DNA from: Pachyseris speciosa
Lineage: Eukaryota; Cnidaria; Anthozoa; Scleractinia; Pachyseridae
Direction of reading: 5' to 3'
DNA: 64,000 nucleotides
Assembly (NCBI GenBank): GCA_016490735.1
Contig: JAEMWC010000135.1
Span: 1,039,001 to 1,103,000 of the forward strand
Part shown: one piece after another, positions 1-12,035 of the stretch
Layout of the letters: each line of letters opens with the position of its first letter
Numbering within the stretch: the stretch's first letter is position 1
The notes under the pieces: generated by a model
Databases searched by the model: none
Told to the model about the DNA's origin: nothing
The model's input: the letters and a program-made list of their open reading frames with translations, nothing else
Position numbers and translations under genes: made by a program

Positions 1-933
1 CTACTTGATAAAGTTAACTTAACGTGATAACTTAACTTTAATAAAGATCCTTGCCGGTTATGAATAGAAAATTGTAGGTAGACTGCGCCACAAATAGCTT
101 TAGGGCTAATCGAGGTGGAGCAGTCATTATATCATCATCATCATCATCATGATTATTCGTCTTAAGAATACGTTAAACAAAATCAAAAATCATTTTAGAA
201 AATGAAAGAAAAAATCAATAAAATAAATAAAATAAAAATAAAACAGGACAGATAGGGAAAAGAGCAGAAGTCACATTGATAAAGATTATGATCAATATCT
301 CTTCATTAACAAGCTTATCACTCTCCAAAGAGTTTGGCGGGAAATTGGAGATCAGTTCGGAAAACTAAAACTAACGATGATAGCCTGCATTGCAGGCGTA
401 TTTTGTGAGGCGAGCGAGTTCTAGTTGTTCTTTGATTTGAGAAACCGAGGAATATTGGGGAGAGCAAAACTTAAGGATTATGGGAATGGGTGTCGGGATG
501 GGTATTAAGGCGGAATTCTCTGAGAACAGAGCCGAATCCTAGACTTGGTGCCTTTCAGGCCCAAGTAAAAAGAAAAAAAACAAAAACAAAAACAAACAAA
601 CAGAGCCCATTCCAAGACTCGGCGGTGTTGCTTGCTTGAATATTTAATATTCGACAGAAGCCCTATATCCGGGTGATATTAAAAAAAAAAAAAAAAACAA
701 ATGCAAAAGCGCTCCCATCTTCCCAGCTCTTTTATGGCCTTTTAAGTGAATACGAACCGATCTTCTCTCTTTTCTTAAACGTGCTTTAAAGCACAGAGAC
801 CGAATCTCACTTTCAGGGTTTTCGAGCCTTTTGGAAGGGCTTTGTGATAACATTGCTTTGCTTTATGACAAGACACATTTACCCACTTCCTGAACTAAAG
901 GATTTGCTAAACCAAATTTTCGTGTTTCACTCC

Positions 934-977
<44 letters not shown>

Positions 978-2224
978 GAACCAACTGGTGTACCTTGCAA
1001 TCATCGCAGCCAACGGATCGACTTCAATTCCCGAATTCCGCTGTATATCACTGTCCGTTTGGCAGCAAAGCATAAAATGCTAGTCTTTTGGCCAAAGAAT
1101 AACACCAAAATTACACAGTTTTGTGGTCAACGTTTTAATAATAAGAATGCCCGAATATCAAAATTCTACATTTACAACAAACCTATAGCTCTCTCCTTAC
1201 ACAGAGGGTTAACAAAGAGGGTTAACAAAGTTAGCTGTTCCGACCTCAAAAACACATGGTGGATCGACGTTTGCGTGTACGTAATATAACCCAACGTGGC
1301 TGCATTCTTCTTGTTAGTCGTTGTGTTGTTTCCGTTAGCGCTTGCGTAGAAGTGCTGGAAGTAAGCTTTGTGGATGAAAGACGATGAAGAACAGACGGCA
1401 TTTTTAACTCAGAATTTTCACAGGAAGTCCGAGTTATGACTGGGTTATATGTACTATCAATAACGTAGGCACGCAATGTGTGCAAAAACGATGAAGGCGC
1501 GCCCTGGTTTCAATGTAGAAAAATTTCTTTGGGGACCCTCAACAAATTACTTCGATTACCGCTGAGATTTCATTTTGATTTTATACTGTTCATCACGTGA
1601 TCAGTCTTGAGTAAATAACCGCGACCCCTTACGAGAATCTAGCCATAGATGAATACAAACCTGGGTCGGATTAATTCAACCGATTGAGGGTACTTTGGAG
1701 ACTCGCCAATTTGGAGAATCTTGTCTAAACAGCTCTTACCTTTATCTCATGCTCGTGACAGCATAGAGATTATGATCTCCCCATTCTTTGTTTATTATCA
1801 CGTATGGGACAGATTGAAAACGCGTGCTTCTCTTTTCCGGGGTTTTTACGATGTCCACCACTAGCAATGGAAGGGAAGATCAAAGTAAAATTCGCTTGGA
1901 ATTATTGAAACAAAATCCCACTCACCTTGCCGTGGCTTTTGCCAGTCAAAAACTGTTGTTCAATTACTTTGAAGTTGGTTATTTTCGTTTGTTCAGAGCA
2001 ATAGCCACTTTCACGGTCATCACGTGCCTATGTTGTTGATATACACTTTACCTATTCCAGCATCATTTTATCGCTAGCCTGCATTTTAACCTCAGTCCGA
2101 AGGTACTGAGTTTATGCCCAGCGCTGTTCATTATGTTTGTTCCGTCGCACAAGGTCCACAGTCCGCATTCCATGGTCAAATCTTTATTCTGACGGATTCT
2201 AGCGCAGACTCCAATTGTTTATCG
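1..2224. other. 5' flank of the array, no gene recognised
   Basis: No exon, transposase or RNA gene could be recognised here. There is a short (TCA)n tract near 131-150, A-rich runs near 570-600 and 680-697, and only short ORFs without recognisable motifs. The block X and block Y sequences that follow the genes downstream were not recognised here, so this may be unique DNA upstream of the cluster. Confidence 0.5.
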
Positions 2225-2296
2225 CCCCCTCAAAGCTGGTGAATTGTTTAAGAAGTAACTGGAGTAGAAAGGCAACCCTCAGTTCAGCGATTAAAG
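2225..2296 (+). other. putative 5' UTR leader exon of copy 1
   Basis: A donor AAAG|GTATGT lies at 2296/2297. The preceding bases (gaagtaactggagtagaaag) resemble the end of the leader exons of copies 4 and 6 (gaagtagctggagcaaagga). The partner acceptor is CCACAG ending at 2983, just before the signal-peptide ATG. The transcription start is not visible, so the left end is arbitrary. Confidence 0.45.
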
Positions 2297-3000
2297 GTAT
2301 GTTTGATTTTCTCCTCCTCAAAGCGGCCATGCGGCCATGTAATACTCCTGGAAGAGACTGACCGAAAAGGGTAACGGTAGTTTTCCCTAAGGAATCCTCA
2401 GTACAAAATTGAGAGGTAACGAATAAGCACCATTTCTCGCTGGGTCAGCTGAGAGCTGGTTGTTTTCTGTACAAAAGACAAACTCGAGAACCTGGAACGA
2501 TTTTAAAACTAAAACAATTCGCTCAAAAATCATCTATATATGCTCATTAGAAAGTTCAACTGCTTTTGATAAAATAGAACACTAACTAATCCAGGAGAAT
2601 AGAAATCGAGGTGATTTCGCAAAGCAGACGGAGCCCGTGGATAGATCAAATCCCTGGGCTTCTTAGCAAATGACAGATCTCTTTCACATGGTCCCTTTTG
2701 AAATCATTCAAGGAGACATTGTAGAAGTTTTGTGGAACTCAGTCTACTCTTGGTAATCCATTATGAAAGTAAAATTATCAATTCGGTGCTGTCTGATGTC
2801 ATACTAACCTTGTCACCTTCAAGTTGACGATAACGTCTCATCGTCGTGCTCATAATCAGTGATTGCTCATAGCCACTGCACTTCGCTTTAGGACTCAAGT
2901 TAAAAGATTTAATTTAGTTAGTCTATGTTCTTTTTTATTGGCTTATCTCATTTTATGCAACCAATGTTCAATTCTCTCCACAGCGCACTATAAGTGAAAC

Positions 3001-6000
3001 ATGAGTGATCTCTGCAAAGTGCTTGTGTCTACAGCCTTGTTGTGTTTATTGGTTATGTCAGTCACGGTTTATTCTACCGTCGCAGTGGACACCGAAACCA
3101 ACCAACAATGCAATGACAGGGTGAGCAAAAAAGTCAAAACGGAAATATTCATCAGGCAACAATTCTCTTTGCTTTTCATCTCGCTTCAACTATTAGTTGA
3201 AAAACTGGGTAATTGCATAGGGGAAAAAGCTTCTGTTTAGTTTATGGTATCTGCTTTGAAAATACAGAATATATAATGCAAGGCGACTGTGTTGAAACTC
3301 CAAACAAAAGGTGAACACATGAAAAAGGTTTGGGATCCGGGTTACGACAAGCCGGCCAGCTAATAGTTAAATCTATGATGAGCATTACAGGTTTTTTGCT
3401 TTGCCGGTACGATAAGAAATTTCATTCAGTTGCTTCAGATGGGGTAATCCTTTCCGAAGATTTATTCGGTTAAGAAAAATGACCATGCCACGGTGAAAAT
3501 TCGTTGCCATACATTTCGTTTTGTTTTCTTAATCCCCCCCCCCCCCCCCCTTCCCCCACAAAGGTTTTCGCATCTACGTCCACGACATTGACAGCCTTCC
3601 TTAACTAAAAAAAAAAAAAAACAATGTACTGTCTCAGGAAATTTGGACCACGAAGAAAAGGTGACAATGATGTTGTTGACTCTCTTCCAGAGAGCAATTC
3701 TCAGTATATTTCCCTTAAGGACGGTGCCTCCTATTGCTAGTGCGCATTCGTTTTGCGCACCACGCAACCATCTTATCTTGCGCGATTACTCGCGCGATTT
3801 CCTCAGAAGATTGTTTGTTTTGATGGTTATCGTATTTTTGTAAGCTCTTGATTTAGCGGATAGTTTTACAGGATTGGCAACAGGCTGTCTACACCAAAAA
3901 CCCGTAAACGAAAGCGTTATTGTGGTGTGTTTTATGAAATTACGCTGAATCACGCCGGGAAAAGCAATTGAAGTGAAGTGGCAAATAATATAAGACTTAA
4001 GCTTAATCAAAACATATCGCTGTATAAACTGATTCAAAGGAATCGCTTAAAAAAGTCATGTGCTACAGATATCGGTTTAATACACAACAAATCCGTTTCG
4101 GTTTTATTCTTTTATTTTATTGCTGTTTCAACAATAATAAAAAGCAAGATGTTTTCATCGAACGTAAGATATAACATGCATAACACGATGTCTTTCCTTC
4201 GTAACTGATGAAAAGCTTGAACTTAATTTGCCTGAATAAAATACTGCGAAAATCACTAGAAGCAGGGAATCACGAATACTGGCCCTCAAACTGCGTAGTT
4301 TTTATGCATTTCAAAACTCCTTCGACAGACAGATAATACAACCAGAAGAAACAACTGCAAAAGTGACAAAACTACAAAACGTGATCTTTATACGTACGTG
4401 TTTGTCTTCCACTTCGCCAGAGCCCAGAAGGGCAAGTTATACTGGAAAAAACTTTGAAATTTACGCAAAATGCACATCTCAAAACGTCTTCGAATTTGTT
4501 CTGAACATTCAAAGCCATCTTCATTGAAAAAATGTCCTCTAATTCCCGAAGAATCAAGAAAACTTTTTGTTGCAGCATGTGTCGGCATACCGGATATCCC
4601 AGCATGCCCAAGGAAAAGACAAGCAAATATTTCATTTACTAGGGAGGGGGTAGAGCAAAAACTTTCTCAAGCCCCCAAAACAGCGCCTTAAAAGTAGAAA
4701 ATAACCTATTTAGCTCTAAAAAACGCATGATGACCTCCACTTTTTACCTCACAAAACGAAAGTGGTAAGCCTACTCAACACATGGTAATTTTTTCGTAGT
4801 TCGCAAAATATATTTAGCCTGTGTTTTTGCTCAACTAAAAGGGAGCAGTCAGGGCCCAAAATGCCTCCAATGCAATGATTTTGTAATAAATACCACATAA
4901 AAAGTAGTTTTTATGTCACCAGTTGTTATGTGTTTCAAAGCTTGTGGTTTGTTGTTGCCTTGGTATATGTAAACAGGAATTCTAAGGAAATGTTCAGAGA
5001 AATATTTCTTCTTTTCTTTTTAGCGAAAAAAATACAAGTCTCTATTTTTTGCAGCTTTGGACTTAATTATCTCTGAAAAATGCACGGTTACCCCCAATTT
5101 TCTTTTCAATTTTCGTTAACCCTTACCAACATCTACATTTTAGCATAGTGATAATCCGCGAAAAAATATCTTCGTATTAGGAGGCACCGTCCTTAAATTT
5201 GTTACTTTGACATAATTCAACAACTACATTGTAACATGGTTCATCTAATTATAAAAGAAAATCACCGAAATGGTAAAACGTTGTCACGTTATTTGACTGA
5301 CATCACGTCGTCTAACTCCTAAAGTAAGAAACGAGAAATTTTGTGATTCAAACACAAGCGCTCTTTTTTGTTTACTGTTGGTGACGTTTTAATCTAGAAA
5401 ACCTAAAAAAAAATTATTTCTCCTTGAATGTGCATTGAAAAACTTTGAAAACTGCGAAGCATAAAATCCTCAGGAGTGAAATATGATCAGGAAAATTACT
5501 CAGAGAGACTAATTTATGAGTTTCGAAATAAACCAGTGGTTGATTAATGGCGGATTCCGTCCTCCAAATAGCTCTGTTTAAACTGAGTTAAACCGTTTTA
5601 GAACGTGTTGAATCAACCGAAAAACATAATTAAATTCTCTTCCACGTAACCTTAGTTTACATTTTTTGAGTACCAAGAAGACGTCACAAACCCTCACAAA
5701 ATGTACACACAGACATAAAGACGTAAGCAAGGTGTTGGTGTTATTGAAAATTAGGTCAATATATCTGTGATTTCCAATTGAGGAACCTCCGTCCAGCTGT
5801 CATTGTGGCATTCCCGGCATGCATGGCAAGCCTGGTTCCCCTGGATTACCAGGCCGTGACGGAAGAGATGGTCGCGAAGGAAATAAAGGAGATCAGGGAA
5901 GACCAGGGGAACCCGGACTCCAAGGACCTCCTGGTGTCATGGGCCCTGCTGGTGTAAATGGAAAGAATGGTGCTAAAGGAGAGTCTGGTGCCCAGGGCCC

Positions 6001-9000
6001 TCTCGGTCAGAAAGGAGAGTGCGGAGAGACCGGGGCGAGTGGAAAGCCAAGTGTGATGCCTTTGAAGAACTGGAAAGAGTGCGCTTGGAAAGACGTGAAT
6101 GAGGGGAAAGACAATGGTCTGATCAAGGTGAAGGCTAACATGTGATTTTTACGATTTTTACGATTTTTACATTAAATCAAGATGACTATATATTTCATCA
6201 CATATATCGGTTTATTCAAGACATTTACAGCGGTGATTATATTGCCGTGAACACCTAAAATATGTCTGGAATGTTAATTGTGTAGTAACCAATCACAGGC
6301 GAGATCTTCAAACCACAGAAACCACAGGCAACGAACGGTTTCCTATCGGTCACGGAACAAATTATTTTCGTTTTGTTTAACATGTTTAAGGATACAAGCT
6401 GTCTTATTAGGAATTTAAAACACCACTGCTCCCCGAGATCAGTGCTGAGGACCGCATTCAGCACGTCGTTCGATTTTAGAAAGAAAAATTTAGAAGCCAA
6501 CGCGACGCGACGACGACCGGCTTTCCATGTTACGACATATTAAATGAAGACAATAAAAAATGAACAATCGTGTATTCTTAGAAAAATAAATTTTCAGATA
6601 TGCATTCAACAATATAAAGCCGTTGGGTTGTAAGATGCGAGTTTACGGACATTTACGGAGATTCTTTTGGTAAGAAGAACTGCGATCGGAGATAATCGTG
6701 TTTTTTTTTCTTTTGCGCGCAAAATGGGGTCGGTACATTTCACTGACCCCCAGTCCATGGACTACCATGATGGACTACCGAAATGGACTACCTATATGGA
6801 CTGCTAAATGGACTACCTATATGGACTGCTAAATGGACTACCTATATGGACTGCTAAATGGACTACCAAAAATGGACTACCCTTAATTACCTACCTTGAA
6901 AAAAAAAAAAGTAAAGTTTGGTTGTTTTCATCGATTGATCGTGATCTCCACCATCTTGTTATTTTTTAAATGCTGCTGGTCAGCTGTTCTGCAGGCGTAT
7001 TCATTCCTCTCGTTTGATGGCTGACACGCTGGATGGTCAGTAAAAATTTGAATTTATAACCGTTTGTTATAAATAGGGTAGGGAAAATCACAGATATTTT
7101 GGTCTTTAAGTGCCCCTAACACCGAAATATTTTTTTTCGCTAAATTTAATCTTTACACCTATTCAAAACACAATGCGCCATTAATTTTTTTTTAACCAAA
7201 TATCGACTTTTTACAGGCTGTAAAAGTTACGACATCTAGCCGTCATCTGTCACACGATCAAGCTAGTAAGGAGCGTGGGTCTTTTCCCCAGTTAAAGTCA
7301 CAAACTGATCATCGCGCTACGTCTTTGTAAACATGCATAAATAATAGTCAACTGGGGAATAGACCCACGCCCCAGCTGACTTGGTCGTGTACCAAATGAT
7401 GCACAGTTTATCGTAAGCCCCTTAAAAAACTCTGAAGGCTGAAAATAAATTCTACATGTTTTTGGAATATGTACAAAGTACTATAATAGCGGGAAAAAAT
7501 AACTATTCTTGGGGCTAGGTGCACTTTAAATAAGGTAAGGCTTTTGGGAAGCAGGCTGCACCCCCACCCAATTTTTCAGGGAGTACCCCCCTGGGCCTGG
7601 TCATGTGATCTATTTTTGAGTTGTATCTTCTTCTGTCACTTACCATTTTGAGCATCATGACAGCCAGGTAAGGAATCACCTGGAAGATTATAAATCAAAT
7701 TTTTTACTCCAGCTGCAGCCTGTCAGCCATCATGCACGATGAGTGAATGCGCCTGCAGAAAAGCTGACCAGCAGCATTTTAAAAATAACAAGATGGTGGA
7801 GATCACGATCAATCGATGAAAACAACCAAACTTTACTTTTTTTTTTTCAAGGTAGGTAATTAAGGGTAGTCCATTTTTGGTAGTCCATTTAGCAGTCCAT
7901 ATAGGTAGTCCATTTAGCAGTCCATATAGGTAGTTCATTTAGCAGTCCATATAGGTAGTCCATTTCGGTAGTCCATCATGGTAGTCCATGGACTGGGGGT
8001 CAGTGAAATGTACCGACCCCGCAAAATGTGCTAATAATCACAGCCAAAGGGACTTAAAATCTTCTTGGCTAAATCCCCTCATAACCAGTTTCCTACAGCA
8101 TGTAATCCCCCTGAGAGAAAAAGCCTTCAGAGAAAAAGCAAAATTATATTTTGGAAGGAATACCAAAAATTGGGCTGTTTACTTTGCGCGATGTGTCAAT
8201 CATTCCATAGATGCTGAATTTGGTCGGTGGTTTTCCAGTTTGCGATCTTGCGATCAAGGAACTTCTGCCGGCACAGTAGTTCGAAGGTTTAATCGTTAGC
8301 GCACGTAAATCCAATCCCCTTGTTCTACAAAAAAATATTAGCGAGGATTATGTTATCAGAAACGAAAACATCGACAAGAACAACTCTCGAATTTCAACTT
8401 TATTATTAGCTACCAAAAAAAAGAATAATCAATAACCAAAATAGTAAATCTCCCTGACCTAACAAAAAAGTGTTAACGCTTGCTGCAATAGACACGAAGC
8501 GATGGGAATCAGAAAATTCTAGCGGCTTACCTTGCAACATTGTAACTTGCGATCAGGCGTAACTACCGATTTCGATCGTTACCAAAAGTTTGAAAATTCG
8601 CACGCCAAACCGTCGCGTGCGTCGGCCCGGCACTTCGGCTTTGTAATTTATTTCAAAATCGTTCAAACCTGTATTCTTCGCTATTATAGCACACACTGTA
8701 AACAAATAGGAAGGAAAAGCAATTGTTTACTTGTAAAGAGACTGAATATTAAAACAAAACGAAAATAATTTGTTCCGTGACAGATAGGAAACCGTTTGTT
8801 GCCTGTGGTTTCTTTGGTGTGAAGATCTCGCCTGTGATTGGCTACAACACAATAAACATTCCAGACATATTTTAGGTGTTCACGCCAATATAATCACCGC
8901 TGTAAAATAGAGACAAATACACAAAGAATGCCCCGAAAAAGAGAGTTTAGGAGGTGGACCCTATAGAACAAACTCCCTAAAAGAAAATCTAAAATATTCA

Positions 9001-11576
9001 ACAAACATTAAAAATCTAGTATTTAAAATTGTTCAAGAGAGCTAAGCTATTTTTAAAACGTAAAAATTTAAAACCGTTACAAAAATAAAGGAAGATACTT
9101 CAAGATGTTTAAAAAAGATCGTTACGATCGCTTAAAACTTCCAAGATTTCCCTCTTCGTCGACACACTCAGGTAAGTCATTCCATTCTTTAACAGTAGAA
9201 ATTGATTTTTTTTTTCTTCTTTCCAAAATGGTGCTTAAATTTTAAATTCTTCTTTGGTATGTCTCCTCAGTGAATAAATATTTGCATTTTTAGCCCCACA
9301 ATAAAACCGAGCATCCAAGGGGAGTCTTGGAAAGATTGAATAACACTTATTGACCGCATGAACTATTAGCCTGGCAGGAGCGACAAAAGGGAAGGAAGGG
9401 TGCGTGGAATCGATAGCTAGCTATAGCTGTGAACAGCTGAGGTATGAGATCAGTGCTAGCGAGGGGGAAAGAAGGTGAAAAGTAAGCTTACACTTATTGA
9501 AGTTTTCAGCTTTTTTAAAGTAATTAAAATGAAAAAACGACGCGGAACGAAAGCATTCAGTAATATGGACAGTTGAGAAGGTGAGTTCAACTTTCGAACT
9601 GTGGCGGTGGAAAGTTGTGAATCCCGCTGAAAGTTGCTTATTTTTCGCGGCCTGCATATCAAGATTGATTTCTTTTTGCCTCGCGCTGAACTTAACGGAG
9701 AGGTTTTGCTGCTTTGAAAGTAAAGAAGGAAACGTCCGTCAGCTGCTTATATGATCATTATGATAGAAAATGATGCTAGGGACACTAAAAAATAATGAGC
9801 AAGTAAACCTCAATTTCATCCGCAGCCGAGTTCTACACTATATACCGATGCCGAGAAACTGGGGGAGGGAAGGCAGAGTAGCTCGCGGCCACGCTTGTAA
9901 ACAGCCAACTGGTTTGCCTCCTGTTAGTTGGGTTTCTTAACCATATCATGTTTACTTAAAGTATTTTTTCAAAGATATATTTGCTCGGCTCCACTATAGC
10001 CTTTGTGAGCTATAAACACTGCCGAGGATATGAAAAGGTCATTTCTTGTCTTTTAAGGGTTAAGTTTGCATTTCAGTGCAAACGGCACCAAATTTGAACA
10101 TTTGGATTCCTTTTACATTTATCCCTGCCAGGACTGGAAGGTATAAAAGATCTCGAGCTCCTTCCTGTTCTTTGTTTTCGCTCAGACTATATAATTTGTT
10201 TACGGTCCGCTTGCCATTTGCCGTTGTGGTTGGCAATTAATTTCGTTCCATCAGCTGTTCATGTTGTCCACTTTATTAGTGCTAGTTTATGCATCATCAT
10301 TCCAGTGATGAAGTGGCTTTGAGTTGATTTATTACATAACAAAGGGCGGGTAATTTAACCGGCCACAAAAACAAAAAGAAAAGCGAGCTAACTTTAACCC
10401 CGGCTTAATTTATGTTATGTGCTGGAAAACTGCCTCAGGTTCTGCAGCTGATGAAAAACCAAACAACAACAACATTCCTCTACGTGACCAAATGTTATAT
10501 TTGTATTTATATCTAGTACGTTTTTAATTAATACATCTTCCTTTCTTTTCATAGCTGTGCGTAGTCTATTACTCAAGAACTTCCGATTTCAGCTGATACC
10601 TGTGTTGATGACTTTAAACCTTTTCGCCAAGTCCACCTGACACGGAACTTTCCCCAACGAAAAATATTGTTTGCTACATAGCTTATGTTCAGTAGTGCTA
10701 TACTTACTTACATGTTTACTGCTCATCTTTTAACAGGGACTGACAATAAATGTTTTATAACTGACTGAAATGCTTTTTATAGAAATATCTTGCAGTCCGC
10801 TGAGTTTCCTGGGATTGCTTCCATTGCTTTGATAATTACTAAGCTTGAAAGGAGGAATTTAACCTGGGGTAATACTTCTCATAGCTCTCATGGCGCTGAA
10901 AAGTCGTAATTCAGGTTGACGAAACCTTAATTTCATAATATATAAATTTTAGCGGATCAAATGCTGTCTACATGTTCAGCTCAAAATGACAAGTTTGCAG
11001 TCTCCCAGCCGGGTCGTTTAGGACTGATGCACATATTTGGTAGGAGCAGGGTTTATGAGAAAGATGGTGGCGCTTTGTCTTTCAAATGGAACGTTTTAAT
11101 TACAACACATAGGGACAGATCCGAAGAATCTGACTGAAAATGATACCCCGTTACGGTCCCCAATCCCGCTTATAGCTCCTACGTCATTCTTTATTCTTAT
11201 TTTCATCTTATTTTTAATGCAGGACTGTGTGTTCACCAAGAACTTCTCTGACACCGCCCTTCATGTTGCCTGGACTGGTGCTCTTAGAGTCCAAAGCTGT
11301 CAGAATTGTTGCAAACGCTGGTACTTTACATTCAACGGTGCTGAGTGTTCAGCTCCTCTTCCCATTGACGGCATTGTGTACTTGGGCGGCGTAAGCGGAC
11401 AAGGTCCTCACCGCGTCCGCCATATTGAAGGACACTGCAACAACGTTCACAAAGGAAATGTGCGCGTGGGATTCTGGATCGGTAACTGTCAGGGATATGG
11501 CAATGCTGACGCCGAGACAGGCTGGAATTCAGTGTCCCGGATCTTTGTGGAAGAAGTTCCTAAAGCCCAGGCTTAA
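3001..11576 (+). CDS. CTHRC1-like secreted collagen-repeat protein, copy 1 (alpha), intact
   Basis: Coding exons are 3001-3120, 5783-6127 and 11223-11576, all joined in phase 0, giving 272 residues (vertebrate CTHRC1 is about 243). Exon 1 encodes a signal peptide (basic start, hydrophobic core at about residues 7-23). Exon 2 encodes 27 uninterrupted Gly-X-Y triplets and then [21 protein letters not shown], the start of the globular domain. Exon 3 begins DCVFTKNF and carries the family signature [15 protein letters not shown], then IEGHC, the WIGNC segment and [13 protein letters not shown]. Splice sites are AGG|GTGAGC, TTGAG|GAA, AAG|GTGAAG and TGCAG|GAC. An AATAAA lies at 11732-11737. Family knowledge: CTHRC1 is a secreted trimeric glycoprotein linked in vertebrates to Wnt/planar-polarity signalling and matrix remodelling; the role here is inferred. 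Introns of 2.7 and 5.1 kb are enlarged by transposons. This is the only copy with no visible lesion. Confidence 0.85.
3719..5192. mobile_element. Non-autonomous DNA transposon flanked by TTAA, in intron 1 of copy 1
   Basis: The left end reads GGACGGTGCCTCCTA and the right end is its reverse complement, ending at 5192. Both ends are flanked by TTAA (3715-3718 and 5193-5196), the target duplication typical of Kolobok and piggyBac superfamilies. The element is 1474 bp and no transposase ORF was recognised. A Kolobok-like MITE is the most likely class, but the superfamily is an inference from the TTAA alone. Confidence 0.75.
6726..8020. mobile_element. Inserted foldback-type element with ~300-bp inverted arms
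   Basis: The arms 6726 to about 7035 and about 7720-8020 are near-perfect reverse complements beginning GGGGTCGGTACATTTCACTG. Each arm contains a short tandem array built on the words ATGGACTACC and TATATGGACTGCTA. A 7-bp target duplication GCAAAAT flanks it (6719-6725 and 8021-8027). No transposase was recognised. A 7-8 bp duplication would suit hAT, P, MuDR, Merlin or Dada classes; I cannot choose between them. Confidence 0.8.
7095..7535. mobile_element. Innermost imperfect hairpin inside the 6726-8020 element
   Basis: Three nested inverted pairs are visible: TTTAAGTGCCCCTAACACC near 7107 against GGGGCTAGGTGCACTTTAAA near 7513, CACACGATCAAG near 7252 against TTGGTCGTGTA near 7382, and GCGTGGGTCTTTTCCCCAGTT near 7274 against AACTGGGGAATAGACCCACGC near 7351. 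It may be a separate MITE or the original body of the host element. Confidence 0.45.
9122..9290 (-). pseudogene. Degenerate LINE reverse-transcriptase C-terminal tail
   Basis: On the minus strand the frame ends ...[17 protein letters not shown]... then NLGSFKRS and a stop at 9122-9124. The pattern WN-LP followed by SFK is the usual C-terminal tail of invertebrate non-LTR retrotransposon polymerases. An in-frame stop lies further upstream, and only the tail is present, as expected for a 5'-truncated dead copy. Confidence 0.45.
9893..9960 (+). mobile_element. SINE tail fragment
   Basis: The words GCCAACTGGTTTGCCTCC and the following TTGGG...ATCATGTTTA recur in reverse complement in the SINE at 11762-12035. 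Only the tail half is present here, without the tRNA-like promoter boxes. Confidence 0.5.
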
Positions 11577-11761
11577 ATGTCTTGAGACAAAGCCTCCAAA
11601 CCCGCCAAAAAATGAAAAAAAGCTTTAATTAAAGGAAAAGTAAAAATAAACTGTTAGAGTAATTTTTTGCATTATATTAGTCATAAATTAAACCGAGGGC
11701 TGTGTTGCGGGAACAAATTATGCCGTTGCTAAATAAAAGGCAGGATTGTTTGGAAAATGAA

Positions 11762-12035
11762 TGAAAAAAAAATTAAAAAACATTATACTTAATTATCCCC
11801 TAGTCGTAAGGGCTTTTCAGGGATAATGATATAAATAAGGACTATGTGAGAAACAAATAATTCAAATAAACATAACATGATAAGAATCCCAACCGGCCGG
11901 AGGCAAACCAGTTGGCTATTCAAACAGATGACCGAGGAGTTGAACCAGGGACTACCCAGAACCACACCAGCTAGCGGCCAGAGCGGGATTTGAACCCGGG
12001 GCAACCGCATTGAAATCCAGTGCCCTAACCGCTAA
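11762..12035 (-). mobile_element. tRNA-derived SINE, minus strand
   Basis: Reading the minus strand from about 12035, an A-box-like GCGGTTAGGGCACTGG is followed by a B box GGGTTCAAATCCCGC and then a family-specific body with GCCAACTGGTTTGCCTCCGG. The equivalent position after copies 3 and 5 lacks it (the flanks meet as GAATGAATTTC), so it inserted after the array was duplicated. It lies just 3' of the copy 1 polyadenylation signal. Confidence 0.7.

Larger units (their letters stand above)
6222..8907. mobile_element. Outer inverted-repeat element in intron 2 of copy 1 (interrupted)
   Basis: About 160 bp at 6222-6380 reappears in reverse complement at 8750-8907 with roughly 10% mismatch; shared landmarks include ACAGCGGTGATTATATTG and CCAATCACAGGCGAGATCTT. 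The pair brackets a 2.7 kb segment that also holds the younger insertion at 6726-8020. No transposase ORF and no convincing target duplication were seen, so the class is unknown. Confidence 0.65.

Noticed and set aside
11425..11628. Alternative-frame ORFs overlapping exon 3 of each copy (also 29037-29240, 38940-39143, 50007-50222)
   Set aside because: Present only because exon 3 is conserved at the DNA level; they lack family motifs and the true frame explains the conservation.
11985..12018. Functional tRNA genes at 11985-12031 and 43850-43905
   Set aside because: The A- and B-box-like sequences are heads of SINEs: they are followed by SINE bodies shared with other copies, and I could not form a convincing cloverleaf.
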